Of a stretch of 64,000 bases of DNA, positions 27,235 to 35,473 are shown piece by piece. The notes below the pieces were generated by a model. It was given only the letters and a program-made list of their open reading frames with translations. It searched no databases and was not told where the DNA came from. The stretch is from NCBI RefSeq assembly GCF_001642805.2, contig NZ_CP016948.1, positions 1,178,001 through 1,242,000 on the forward strand, written 5' to 3'. The stretch comes from Serratia surfactantfaciens. GTDB taxonomy: Bacteria > Pseudomonadota > Gammaproteobacteria > Enterobacterales > Enterobacteriaceae. Positions within the stretch are counted from its first letter, which is position 1. Each line of letters opens with the position of its first letter. The position numbers and the translations under genes are program-made.

Positions 27235-27738
27235 TCAGGAAACGGGGAATAAATGCGCAGCCGACATCAAAAGCAGTGCCCAGACGGCGGCCGAGAGCGC
27301 GGCGGTGGCATAGACGCGCCGCGCCGGCAGTTGCAACATGCCGGCCATCAGCGGCACGGTGTAACGCATCACCGCCAGAAACCGCGAGGCGAACAGCAGC
27401 GGTAGCCCGCGTTGTTGCAAGGCGCTTTGCGCTTTACGCAGCGGAGCGTGAAAGCGCGCCGGCAGCCGGCGGCCAAGATCTCGGCGGCATAGCAGCGTGC
27501 CGCAGTGGAACGACAGGATCGATCCCAACGCGGCGCCGAGGGAGATGGCCGCCCAAACCGCGCCGATGGGCAGCGCATGCTTGCCCGCTACGATGCCCAT
27601 CAGCAACGTGACTGAGGCGGGCGGCAAGACGGAAGACACTACGATCACGGATTTACCCAGCGCAAACAGGAAAATCAGCAGCAGCAACATCTCCGGTTCC
27701 GGGCTGTACTTGGCGATAATGTGCGTCAATTCATCCAT
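27235..27738 (-). CDS. DedA-family membrane protein
   Basis: A 167-residue DedA/SNARE-associated (VTT domain) membrane protein with four or five hydrophobic segments. The family core is present: LPPASVTLLMGIVAG, LGAALGSILSFHCG and FASRFLAVMRYTVPLMAGM (the F/G-x-R-F/x-P type motif). DedA proteins are linked to lipid-carrier flipping and membrane homeostasis. It is slightly shorter than YqjA/YghB-type members. Its stop lies 220 bp from the tRNA-Lys gene. Confidence 0.82.
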   Translation of the reverse strand: MDELTHIIAKYSPEPEMLLLLIFLFALGKSVIVVSSVLPPASVTLLMGIVAGKHALPIGAVWAAISLGAALGSILSFHCGTLLCRRDLGRRLPARFHAPLRKAQSALQQRGLPLLFASRFLAVMRYTVPLMAGMLQLPARRVYATAALSAAVWALLLMSAAHLFPVS

Positions 27739-27812
27739 TTAACACCTGCGGGTGAGGAGGCTGAGTGTCAGTGTCACATCCACAGGTTCAATAATGGCTA
27801 AATAACGCGCCG

Positions 27813-29126
27813 CTATCCGGCAATCTCTGCATCTGGTTTGCTCACGTCGGCACGCCGATGTTTGAGCGCCCATAATAGTGCGGCGCACATCAGTGAAAAG
27901 GCGGCCAGCACCAGCGGCCCGGCATGCGGGCTGTTGAAGCGCTGTTCCGCCTCGGTGCGGATAAGCGGAGCTAAAAAGCTGAATGCGGCGCCGAGCGTGG
28001 TGCAAAAACCGATGCCGGCCGCCAGCGCCGGGCCGGTCAGCACCTGGGCGGGAAACGTCCAGAAAATCGGTTGTACCGCCAGGAAACTTACCGCGCAACA
28101 GCTCAGGGCGACGATAGCGAGCAAAGGGCCGGCATAGGACGAGACCACCAAACCCAGCGCTGCCGCTACCATGCAGCCGACGGCGATCGGTAATCGTCTG
28201 GCGGTTTTTCTGTCGGCATAGCGCGGCAGGAAATAGACGCCCAGCGCGGAGAATGCCCAGGGAATGGCGGCCACCAGCGAGGCCTTGAAGCCAAGATGGG
28301 TGCCCATCAGCGAGGCGACCTGCGACGGCAGGAAAAACATCAGGCCGTATACGCCGATCTGCAGGGTGCCGTAGATCAATGCCAGATGCCAAACTTTGCC
28401 GCTGCTCATCGCCGCTTTGACGCTGCTGGTTTCGGTCTGCTGCTGTTCATCGGCCAATTGTGCCACCAGCGCCGTGCGTTCTTCCTCGCTCAGAAAGCGC
28501 GCCTGCCGTGGATTATCGTCGAGATAGAAAAAGGCGAAAACGCCGAGGGCGACGGCCGGCAACCCTTCCAACACAAACATCCAGAACCAGCCGGGTTTAC
28601 CCAACACGCCGTGCATCTCCAGCAATGCCCCCGACAGCGGTGAACCAAGCGTCAGCGCCGCCGGCACGCCGAGCACGAAAATGCCAATGACCGAGGCGCG
28701 AACCTTATTGGGAAAATAGATAGACGCCAGCAGCAGGATGCCGGGGTAAAAGCCGGCTTCGGCGATCCCCAGCAGAAACCGCAGGACGATAAATTGCTGT
28801 TCGTTGGTCACCAGCCCGGTGCAGGCCGATAACGCGCCCCACAGCGCGGTGGTGGCGCTAAGCCAGCGTTTGGCGCCCCAGCGATTCATCAACAGGTTAG
28901 CAGGGATGCCGAACAGCGCATAGGCGGCAAAGAATATCCCGGCGCCCAGGGCAAAGGCGGATTGCGACAATGCGATATCGATGGCCATTGCGTCTTTGGC
29001 AAAACCGACGTTAACCCTGTCGATAAAGGCGATGAAATACATGGCGAACATCAATGGCACCAGTCTGCGCCAGGTTTTGCGGATGGCGGCATTGAGCGCA
29101 GGGGCGGCATAGGTGGCGTGATTCAC
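27813..29126 (-). CDS. MFS transporter, anion:cation symporter (ACS) family
   Basis: A 437-residue, 12-helix major facilitator of the GudP/phthalate/tartrate-permease type. The ACS signature is near the start (RLVPLMFAMYFIAFIDRVNV), and LRFLLGIAEAGFYPGILLL follows. I chose the GTG at 29126, which has GAGAGG nine bases upstream; the in-frame TTG at 29156 would overlap that site. Substrates of this family are usually organic anions or sugar acids. Twin palindromes lie 90-130 bp upstream. Confidence 0.88.
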   Translation of the reverse strand: MNHATYAAPALNAAIRKTWRRLVPLMFAMYFIAFIDRVNVGFAKDAMAIDIALSQSAFALGAGIFFAAYALFGIPANLLMNRWGAKRWLSATTALWGALSACTGLVTNEQQFIVLRFLLGIAEAGFYPGILLLASIYFPNKVRASVIGIFVLGVPAALTLGSPLSGALLEMHGVLGKPGWFWMFVLEGLPAVALGVFAFFYLDDNPRQARFLSEEERTALVAQLADEQQQTETSSVKAAMSSGKVWHLALIYGTLQIGVYGLMFFLPSQVASLMGTHLGFKASLVAAIPWAFSALGVYFLPRYADRKTARRLPIAVGCMVAAALGLVVSSYAGPLLAIVALSCCAVSFLAVQPIFWTFPAQVLTGPALAAGIGFCTTLGAAFSFLAPLIRTEAEQRFNSPHAGPLVLAAFSLMCAALLWALKHRRADVSKPDAEIAG

Positions 29127-29495
29127 TGGCGTTAACCTCTCTTCTGAGAATGACAAACGTCGGTCACAAGACCGTCTGGCGCCGTCGCCGATGACATCGG
29201 ATTTTTTTCGTGCCTTTAAAGGTCTAAAGGACTAATGGTCAGGCCTTTAAAGGCGAAAAAACGCCGCGCAGTGCGTCGGCATATCGCAGCAGACATCACC
29301 CTAGTGAATGGTGTGTTGCTTTTTTGTTAATCAAAAGTTCACACAGGGCTGTGGCGTGTTCAAGCGCTTTGATCGAGATCTGTGTGCGCTATCACCGAAT
29401 TGAGAACTCGGTTAGAGGCCTGGAGAGCGTCGCTTTCTTCTCGAGAAGGAGAAAGATAAGGTGAAGCACGAAAAAACGGAACGCAGGAGTGCGAC
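29127..29495. other. Divergent intergenic region with palindromes
   Basis: About 370 bp between the ACS transporter and the monooxygenase-like pseudogene. It contains two CCTTTAAAGG palindromes 31 bp apart and a 12-bp palindrome CTTCTCGAGAAG at 29437-29448. No gene is seen. It probably carries both promoters. Confidence 0.6.
29212..29254. promoter_or_regulatory. Twin operator-like palindromes (CCTTTAAAGG)
   Basis: Two perfect copies of the 10-bp palindrome CCTTTAAAGG, at 29213-29222 and 29244-29253, have centres 31 bp apart, close to three helical turns. The second extends to GCCTTTAAAGGC. A dimeric regulator binding both on one DNA face is plausible; the regulator is unknown. Confidence 0.65.
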
Positions 29496-29798
29496 ATGCT
29501 TAAGGTCATTGCTGAAGATTTTATTCATCCGGAACACATTGAAACCGTCATGCCCTGGTATCGTGAGCTGGTGGAAAAAACCCGACAGGAGCCGCTGTGC
29601 ATCAGTTATGACCTGTGAATCGATCAGCAGGATCCCGGGCATTTTATTTTTATCGAAAGCTGGCCGGACCGCGCCGCTCTGGATGTGCATTGCCAAACCG
29701 AGCATTTCACCCGGCTGGTGCCGCAGATCAATCAGCATCAGCGCAAGCCTTGCACCTTCCTGTTTATGCAGGCATTTCCGGGCCTAAACGACGGCTAG
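29496..29798 (+). pseudogene. ABM/YgiN-type monooxygenase-like gene with in-frame stop
   Basis: The reading frame from ATG 29496 (CAGGAG upstream) to TAG 29796 encodes 100 codons that read as a small antibiotic-biosynthesis-monooxygenase-like domain: VIAEDFIHPEHIETVMPWYR, then GHFIFIESWPDRAALDVHCQ and TEHFTRLVPQI. It is interrupted at codon 41 by TGA (29616-29618), right after CISYDL. Both halves keep family-like sequence, so this is a recent single-base nonsense change or a sequencing error. The context does not look like selenocysteine or programmed readthrough. Confidence 0.75.
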
Positions 29799-29800
29799 AT

Positions 29801-29828
29801 GAAAAAAGCCCCGCAGGGGGGCGGGGCT
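29801..29828 (-). terminator. Intrinsic terminator downstream of the DUF gene at 29916
   Basis: The 8-bp stem AGCCCCGC/GCGGGGCT (29807-29828) is followed on the minus strand by TTTTTT. It ends the minus-strand GNAT/hypothetical transcript. Confidence 0.85.
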
Positions 29829-29915
29829 AATGGCTTCTCAATGCATGTTATAGTGGTTAATAAATAACCTTTCCGATCGCGTTATGCTTTGAGAATGCTC
29901 CTAAACACATTCGCA

Positions 29916-30470
29916 CTATGAATGGTTGTGCGGCATGACCTCGCTGGCGGTTTTGATGGCGCGCAACATGCGGCGGCGTATCAACCCGCTGACCAGGCGA
30001 ATGGTATACCAGTAGGGAGTAAACCGCCGCCGGCTGGCGTCGTCGGGACAGAAGATGCGCGTTTCCGTCTCCAGACGGCAACGGCCGTCCGGCAGCGGGC
30101 TCACGGCATAGCCCAGCGCCAGTTTGGCGACGCCGGGCTGCGCGAAGGCCAGAAATTCCGGCCCGTCAGCGATCTGTTTCAGGCCGTATTCGGCCTGCCA
30201 AAAGCGGCCGATCAGGCCATAGACCAACGCGCCTTCATCTTGCTCGAGCAGGCAAAAGTTATGCAGGCCAAACGGCGGCGGGCTGGGTTTATTGCGTGGC
30301 ATCAGACGCGCGGGCAATTCGCGCAGCGCTATCATGCTGCGGAAAAAGCGATCGTGCTTGGGATCGTAAGCGGCCACGGCCGCCAGGACCCGGGCCTGCG
30401 GCGCGGCGATGGCGATCGCGTGCCGCTCCGAGAACTGGTATTGCCCAAGGTATTTATTCAGCAGCTTCAT
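29916..30470 (-). CDS. Hypothetical protein, possibly DUF2867-like
   Basis: A 184-residue soluble protein without signal peptide or membrane helix. It reads as a compact START-like or SRPBCC-like fold: an N-terminal segment FSERHAIAIAAPQARVLAAV, then FFRSMIALRELPARLM, and strands ending LETETRIFCPDDASRRRF. I do not recognise a function. The ATG at 30470 lies inside the end of the GNAT gene (17-bp overlap), so the two are translated from one mRNA. Confidence 0.72.
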   Translation of the reverse strand: MKLLNKYLGQYQFSERHAIAIAAPQARVLAAVAAYDPKHDRFFRSMIALRELPARLMPRNKPSPPPFGLHNFCLLEQDEGALVYGLIGRFWQAEYGLKQIADGPEFLAFAQPGVAKLALGYAVSPLPDGRCRLETETRIFCPDDASRRRFTPYWYTIRLVSGLIRRRMLRAIKTASEVMPHNHS

Positions 30471-31020
30471 GTTTTGCAGCTTCCCGCCATTCGCTTTGCA
30501 GCAGAGCGAAGCCGAATTCGTCGCCCCATGCGCCTTTGAAAAACACGTTTTGCCGCCAACAGGCTTCACGACGAAAACCCAGCTTGCTGAACAGCGCGGC
30601 GGCGCGAAGATTTCGCGCGTCCACCACGGCGGTAATGCGGTGCTTCGCCAGCGGCCCGAACAGCAGGGCGATGGCGGCGCTCAGCGCCTCGCGCGCCTGA
30701 CCTTGCCGCTGATGAGCGGGATCGAAGGTCACGCCCAGCTCTGCCTGGCGTCCCTCATCGAAAAAATGCACTGCGACATCGCCCAGCAAGGTGCCGTCCT
30801 CGCGGCGTTCGACCGCCAGTTGAAACCAGCTGTCGTCGCGGTTGAAGGGGAGCTGCTGCTGCTGTTCGAAGAAGGCCTGGGCGTCCGCCGCGTTGTAGTC
30901 GCTCCAGCTCTGGTAGCGCGCCACGTCGGGATGATTGCGGTAAGCGGTAAAATGGGGCAGATCGTCGGCCGTGAACGGGCGCAGGATCAGCCTGGGGGTC
31001 AACAGAGGCAAATGGCGCAT
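30454..31020 (-). CDS. GNAT-family N-acetyltransferase (RimJ/RimL-like)
   Basis: A 188-residue acetyltransferase of the Acetyltransf_3 type. The N-terminal LTPRLILRPFTADDLPHF and the acetyl-CoA loop region DPAHQRQGQAREALSAAIAL (Q-x-x-G-x-A/G) are clear, followed by RITAVVDARNLRAAALFSKLGF. The ATG at 31020 has GGAAAAA upstream. It overlaps the downstream hypothetical gene. The substrate is unknown. Confidence 0.9.
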   Translation of the reverse strand: MRHLPLLTPRLILRPFTADDLPHFTAYRNHPDVARYQSWSDYNAADAQAFFEQQQQLPFNRDDSWFQLAVERREDGTLLGDVAVHFFDEGRQAELGVTFDPAHQRQGQAREALSAAIALLFGPLAKHRITAVVDARNLRAAALFSKLGFRREACWRQNVFFKGAWGDEFGFALLQSEWREAAKHEAAE

Positions 31021-31144
31021 TGTTTTTCCTTATCAGCGCATTAGGGCAACGGGCAGTGTAGCTTAGCGTCGAGAGATGGGCTGCGTAAAATGAGCTGTGG
31101 AGGAGAGGCGGGACATGCCGACTCAGGCGAGCCGGCAAGGAGGA

Positions 31145-31864
31145 TTAACGCCGGGCGGCCGCCTGGCGCAGGCGCTCGACCGGCGCTTGTTGAAAGTCGA
31201 ACGATGGCGCTTCGCGCTGCGTCAGCCCCTGGCGCACGATGGCCTTGACGGCCAGGCTGGCGTCACGGTCTTTCCCGGCGATCTGCTCGGCGATGCGCAA
31301 CGCTTCTTCCCGGGCCGAACTTGCGCTGATGCGGGAAATGGCGCCGTGTGACAACGCTTCCTGTGCGCTGACGGTTCTGCCGGTCAGCAGCCAATCCAGC
31401 GCCACGTAGGGCGAAACTCGCGTCGGCAAGCGGGCGCATCCTCCCTGGGCGGCGACTAACCCAAGCCCGGTCTCGGGAAAGCTGAAGCGCGCATCGCACC
31501 CGGCGACGATCAGATCGCACGCCAGCGCCAGCTCAAAGCCGCCGCCGTAGGCGATACCGTCAACGGCGGCGATGATCACCTTGCCGATCTGCGCATGGAT
31601 CAACCCGCCAAATCCCTCCGGCGTGACGATGGGCAGTTCGCCCTGACGAAAGGCGTTAACATCCATGCCGGCGGAAAATACCGTCGGTTGACCGGCCAGG
31701 ACGATAGCGCGCACCGAGTCGTCGCTGTCCGCCTGGCGCAGGTAGGTGCGGATCAGTTCGGCCATCTGCAGGTTGATGGCGTTCTTTTTTTCCGGCCGAT
31801 TGAGGGTGATGACCGCAACCTGCGCGCCGTGGCGCTCATAAAGCACCGGCGGTGATTCACTCAT
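31145..31864 (-). CDS. Enoyl-CoA hydratase/isomerase (crotonase) of the ALAS-like cluster
   Basis: A 239-residue crotonase. The CoA-binding LNRPEKKNAIN and oxyanion-hole segments are present. Both acid-base glutamates expected of a hydratase are visible (the E in GGGFELALACDL and the E in FSFPETGLGL). It would interconvert 3-hydroxyacyl-CoA and 2-enoyl-CoA. Last gene of the five-gene operon, overlapping the MFS gene by 8 bp. PaaF-like dicarboxylyl specificity is inferred from the neighbours and not visible in the protein itself. Confidence 0.9.
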   Translation of the reverse strand: MSESPPVLYERHGAQVAVITLNRPEKKNAINLQMAELIRTYLRQADSDDSVRAIVLAGQPTVFSAGMDVNAFRQGELPIVTPEGFGGLIHAQIGKVIIAAVDGIAYGGGFELALACDLIVAGCDARFSFPETGLGLVAAQGGCARLPTRVSPYVALDWLLTGRTVSAQEALSHGAISRISASSAREEALRIAEQIAGKDRDASLAVKAIVRQGLTQREAPSFDFQQAPVERLRQAAARR

Positions 31865-33029
31865 CGATGGCCTCTCCCCGGAAAAAGAACAGCGTCAGCA
31901 GCAGGGCGATGGCGCCGAGCGGCAGCGAAAACAGCGGCAGATAATAGGCCGGCAGCGCGTAGAGCGTCAGGCCGCCCAGCATGCCGCCCGCCGCGATGCC
32001 GGCGTACAGCACCGAGCTGTTGAGCGACACGGTCAAGGCGCCAAAGCGTTTCGACAGCGATAACAAGTGGTGCTGGATCGGCACCAGATACATCCAGCCG
32101 GTGATACCCCAGACCAGAAAGATGACCAGCACCCACCAGGGCGAGGTGACATAAAAGGCCAGCAGAAACAGGGACAGCGTCTGGATCGCCACGGAAAACA
32201 GCAGCACGAATTTGCTGCCGAGGGCGTCGGTCAGCGCGCCGGAGGCAAAATTGCCGATCACCGCGCCAATGCCGAATACCAGCAGCGCGAGGGGCAGGAT
32301 CGCCTCCGGGCCGAACTGGGTGTTTTTCAATAATACGCTGACGTAGCTGTAGACGATGTGCTCCGAGCAAACGGCAAAGAAGGTGATCAGCAGCGTGGTC
32401 AGCACCGCCTTTTGCCGCAGCGGGGCGAGCCGCTCTTTCAGCGAATGCTTGCCCGGCGGCGCAATGGCGCGCAGCGCCAGCGAAAGACCGAGCAGCGCAA
32501 TCACTCCCAGCAGGGCGATGAACAGGAAGATTTCGCGCCAGCCGATCAGTTTGGCGAGAAAGGTGCCGAACGGGATGCCGAGCGCGATGGCTAGCGTCAT
32601 GCCGCCATAAACGATGGAAATGGCCAGGCCGCGGCGTTTTTCCGTCACCAACCCCACCGCGGCGGCGGCGGCCTGCGGCGTATAGCAGGCCGCGCCCAAT
32701 GCCGCCAACACTCTGCCGAACGAGATCTGCAGGTAGCTGGTGGCCCAGGCGCAGGCCAGATTGCCGGCGATGAACAGCACCAGCGCCAACTGCAGAATAT
32801 GCTTGCGGTTGACGTTGCCCAGCAGCCAGGCGGTCAGCGGCGCGAACAGCATATAAGCCAGCGCGAATACCGATATCAACTGCCCCGCTTGCGCGGGGCT
32901 GACGGCAAAGGTTTCGGAAATGTCGCTGAGCACGCCGGCGACGATAAAGGCGTCGGTGCCGATGGCGAAGGTGCCGGTCGCCATCAAACAGAGCGTGACC
33001 AGATGGCCGTTATAATCCGCTAACTTCAT
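31857..33029 (-). CDS. MFS exporter of the ALAS-like cluster
   Basis: A 390-residue, 12-helix transporter of the DHA1 (AraJ/YdhP-like) group. The N-terminal ATGTFAIGTDAFIVAGVLSD and the motif A/motif C-like segments (LGNVNRKHILQLAL; AISIVYGGMTLAIALGIPFG) suggest an exporter. The ATG at 33029 overlaps the synthase stop by 4 bp (ATGA), so translation is coupled. Placement within the biosynthetic operon suggests that it exports the product. Confidence 0.88.
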   Translation of the reverse strand: MKLADYNGHLVTLCLMATGTFAIGTDAFIVAGVLSDISETFAVSPAQAGQLISVFALAYMLFAPLTAWLLGNVNRKHILQLALVLFIAGNLACAWATSYLQISFGRVLAALGAACYTPQAAAAAVGLVTEKRRGLAISIVYGGMTLAIALGIPFGTFLAKLIGWREIFLFIALLGVIALLGLSLALRAIAPPGKHSLKERLAPLRQKAVLTTLLITFFAVCSEHIVYSYVSVLLKNTQFGPEAILPLALLVFGIGAVIGNFASGALTDALGSKFVLLFSVAIQTLSLFLLAFYVTSPWWVLVIFLVWGITGWMYLVPIQHHLLSLSKRFGALTVSLNSSVLYAGIAAGGMLGGLTLYALPAYYLPLFSLPLGAIALLLTLFFFRGEAIDE

Positions 33030-34237
33030 CCCGCCCTCCGCAGATCGTTCGCCGCCCAAACCTGTCCCAGCGCCGCCAGAAACGTTTCCACGTCGGCATG
33101 GGAGTGCGCCGAGGTCGGCGTCACCCGCAGCCGCTCGCTGCCGGCGGGCACCGTCGGGGCATTGACCGGCTGCACGTAGATATCATGCTCGTCGAGCAGC
33201 ACCTGACTGATGTGCTTGTTGCGGTGCGGATCGCCGACCAACAGCGGCAGGATGTGGCTGTCGGCCGATACCAGCGGGATGCCGGCGGCGCGCAGGCCGG
33301 TTTTTAGGTGATCGACGATCGCCAGCAGGTGCTTGCGCTGGGTGTCATGCTCGAGGTTGTATTTGAAACTGGCCAACGCCGCAGCGACCACCGGCGCCGG
33401 TGACGAGGTGCTGAACACGAATGCCGGCGCCCAGCTGCGCACCGCCTCCACCACCGAGCGGGGCGCGGCGATATAACCGCCCGCTGCGCCGTAAGACTTG
33501 CCGAATCCGCCCTGAATAATGGTGATTTTATCCAACAGGCCCAGCTGTTCGGCGTAGCCCAATCCCCGTTCGCCGTACACGCCGGCGGAGTGGATCTCGT
33601 CGAGATAGGTCAGCGCCTGGTACTGTTCCGCCAACGCCACGATCTGTGCCAGGGGAGCAAAGTCACCGTCCATGGAATACAGCGACTCGAAGGCGATCAG
33701 CTTTGGCCGCGCCGGGTCGGCGGCCTGCAGCAGTTCGGCGAGGTGCGCCACGTCGTTGTGGCGGAAGATTTTTTTCTCCGCTTTGCTGTAGCGGATGCCA
33801 TAAATCATCGAGGCGTGATTCAGCTCGTCGGAGAACACGATCAGATCGGGAATGGCGTCGCACAGGGTGGACAAGGTGGCGTCGTTGGCGCCGAAACCGG
33901 TGGTGAACAGCAGCGCCGACTCTTTGCCGTAGGCGCTGGCCAGCAGCGTTTCCAGCTCGCTGTGATAAACCGAGGTGCCGGAAATGCTGCGGGCGCCGCA
34001 GGTGCCCAGCCCGACGCGGTTAACCGCGTCGGTGGTGGCCAGCAGCACCTTGGGATGGTGGCTCATCGCCAGATAGTCGTTTGAGCACCAGACGTTGAGA
34101 CGACGCTCGCCTTGTTGCCCGTGACGGGTGGCCCAGGGTTTGTCCTGCACGCCGCGCTCAAGATTGAGGAACTCGCGAAAGCGCCCCTGTCTTTTGGTTT
34201 CTGCCAGCTTTTCTTCAAGAATGTTCAGTACGCTCAT
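33026..34237 (-). CDS. 5-Aminolevulinate synthase-like alpha-oxoamine synthase
   Basis: A 403-residue PLP enzyme that aligns along its length with bacterial 5-aminolevulinate synthase. It has the PLP lysine (K247 in GGFGKSYG), the DEIH segment (213-216), SDELNHASMI, and PTVPAGSERLR near the end. Such enzymes condense an acyl-CoA with an amino acid and release CO2. Arg21 (GRFR) is kept, but the acyl-pocket motif GTRN of Rhodobacter ALAS is GARS here (A82, S84), both smaller residues. Enterobacteria make haem precursor from glutamyl-tRNA, so this is probably not a housekeeping HemA. It overlaps the exporter gene by 4 bp. Confidence 0.9.
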   Translation of the reverse strand: MSVLNILEEKLAETKRQGRFREFLNLERGVQDKPWATRHGQQGERRLNVWCSNDYLAMSHHPKVLLATTDAVNRVGLGTCGARSISGTSVYHSELETLLASAYGKESALLFTTGFGANDATLSTLCDAIPDLIVFSDELNHASMIYGIRYSKAEKKIFRHNDVAHLAELLQAADPARPKLIAFESLYSMDGDFAPLAQIVALAEQYQALTYLDEIHSAGVYGERGLGYAEQLGLLDKITIIQGGFGKSYGAAGGYIAAPRSVVEAVRSWAPAFVFSTSSPAPVVAAALASFKYNLEHDTQRKHLLAIVDHLKTGLRAAGIPLVSADSHILPLLVGDPHRNKHISQVLLDEHDIYVQPVNAPTVPAGSERLRVTPTSAHSHADVETFLAALGQVWAANDLRRAG

Positions 34238-34252
34238 AGCATATTCCTTGTG

Positions 34253-35464
34253 TTAAACGGCTTTAAGGCTTAATGACAGACCCTGACCGACGCCGACGCA
34301 CATCGTCACCAATGCATTGCCGGCCTGCCGATCGCGTAATTCCAGCGCCGCCGACAGCACCAGACGCGCGCCGGACATCCCCAGCGGATGGCCGAGTGCG
34401 ATGGCACCGCCGTTCGGGTTGACGCGTGCGTCGTTGGCGTCGATGCGCCAGTGTTTCAGCGCCGCCAGCACCTGTGAGGCGAACGCTTCGTTAATCTCGA
34501 TGATGTCGAAGTCGTGCAACGTGAATCCGCCGCGCTGCAGCAAACGCTCGGTGGAGGCGATCGGCCCCAGCCCCATCAGCGCCGGTGCAACGCCGGCGGC
34601 CGCGCTGTCGCCGATCTCCGCCAGCGGTTGCCACCCCTGGCGTTTCACGTAGCGGCCGGAGGCCAGCAGCAGTGCGGCGGCGCCGTCGTTGATGCCGGAA
34701 GCGTTGCCGGCAGTGACCGAGCCGCCGGCGGAGAACGCCGGTTTCAATGCCTGCAGCTGTTGCAGCGTGCTGAGGCGGGGGAATTCATCCTGCGCGAACA
34801 GGCGGGTGGTTTTACGATCGGCCGGCACTTCCACCGGCGTGATCTCCCGCGCCAACCGGCCGCTGTCGATCGCCCTGCGGGCCTTTTGCTGCGAGGCCAG
34901 CGCGAACAGATCTTGTTCCTCACGCGAGATATGCTGTTGTTGGGCCACGTTTTCCGCCGTGATGCCCAGCGGATCGCTGCCGTAGCGTTCCGCCAGACGC
35001 GGGTTAACGAAGCGCCATCCCAGCGTGGTGTCGTACAGCTTTACCCCCTTATCGAACGGCGTTTCGCTTTTGCTCAGCACATAGGGCGCGCGGCTCATGC
35101 TTTCCACGCCGCCGGCCAGGATCAGTTCGCTGAGGCCGCTGCGAATTTTCGCCGCGGCGTAAATCACCGCATCCAATCCGGAGGCGCAAAGGCGGTTGAG
35201 GGTAATGGCCGGCACCGACTGATCCACCCCGGAAAGCAGCGTCGCCATGCGGGCGACGTTGCGATTGTCTTCACCGGCCTGGTTGGCGCAGCCCAGCACC
35301 ACTTCGTCCAGACTCGCCTCTGACGCCGGATGGCGCTGCAGCAGGCTGCGAATGATGGTCGCCGCCATATCGTCGGGGCGGGTCTGCGCCAGGCTGCCGC
35401 CATAGGCGCCGATCGCCGTGCGCGTGCCGTCGATCAGATACACACCGTCATCTTTAATGCTCAT
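34253..35464 (-). CDS. Acetyl-CoA acyltransferase (PaaJ/3-oxoadipyl-CoA thiolase-like)
   Basis: A 403-residue thiolase. The nucleophilic cysteine is in LNRLCASGLDA, the catalytic histidine in NGGAIALGHPLGMSGAR, and the second cysteine in VTMCVGVGQGLS. It resembles PaaJ/PcaF more than FadA: GCANQAGEDNRNVARMATLL and DTTLGWRFVNPRLAE are shared. PaaJ joins or cleaves succinyl-CoA plus acetyl-CoA to and from 3-oxoadipyl-CoA. It lies 15 bp upstream of the synthase gene in the same operon. Confidence 0.92.
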   Translation of the reverse strand: MSIKDDGVYLIDGTRTAIGAYGGSLAQTRPDDMAATIIRSLLQRHPASEASLDEVVLGCANQAGEDNRNVARMATLLSGVDQSVPAITLNRLCASGLDAVIYAAAKIRSGLSELILAGGVESMSRAPYVLSKSETPFDKGVKLYDTTLGWRFVNPRLAERYGSDPLGITAENVAQQQHISREEQDLFALASQQKARRAIDSGRLAREITPVEVPADRKTTRLFAQDEFPRLSTLQQLQALKPAFSAGGSVTAGNASGINDGAAALLLASGRYVKRQGWQPLAEIGDSAAAGVAPALMGLGPIASTERLLQRGGFTLHDFDIIEINEAFASQVLAALKHWRIDANDARVNPNGGAIALGHPLGMSGARLVLSAALELRDRQAGNALVTMCVGVGQGLSLSLKAV

Positions 35465-35473
35465 CGTTGATCC

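Noticed and set aside
26873..27313. 146-codon ORF spanning tRNA-Lys
   Set aside because: It reads straight through a perfect tRNA gene.
29616..29618. Selenocysteine or programmed readthrough at the TGA of the monooxygenase-like gene
   Set aside because: No convincing bacterial SECIS hairpin follows, and family members are not known to use selenocysteine there; a nonsense mutation is simpler.
33026..34237. Housekeeping HemA (haem biosynthesis)
   Set aside because: The enteric haem route starts from glutamyl-tRNA, and the gene is embedded in a PaaH/PaaJ/exporter operon; a specialised role fits better.
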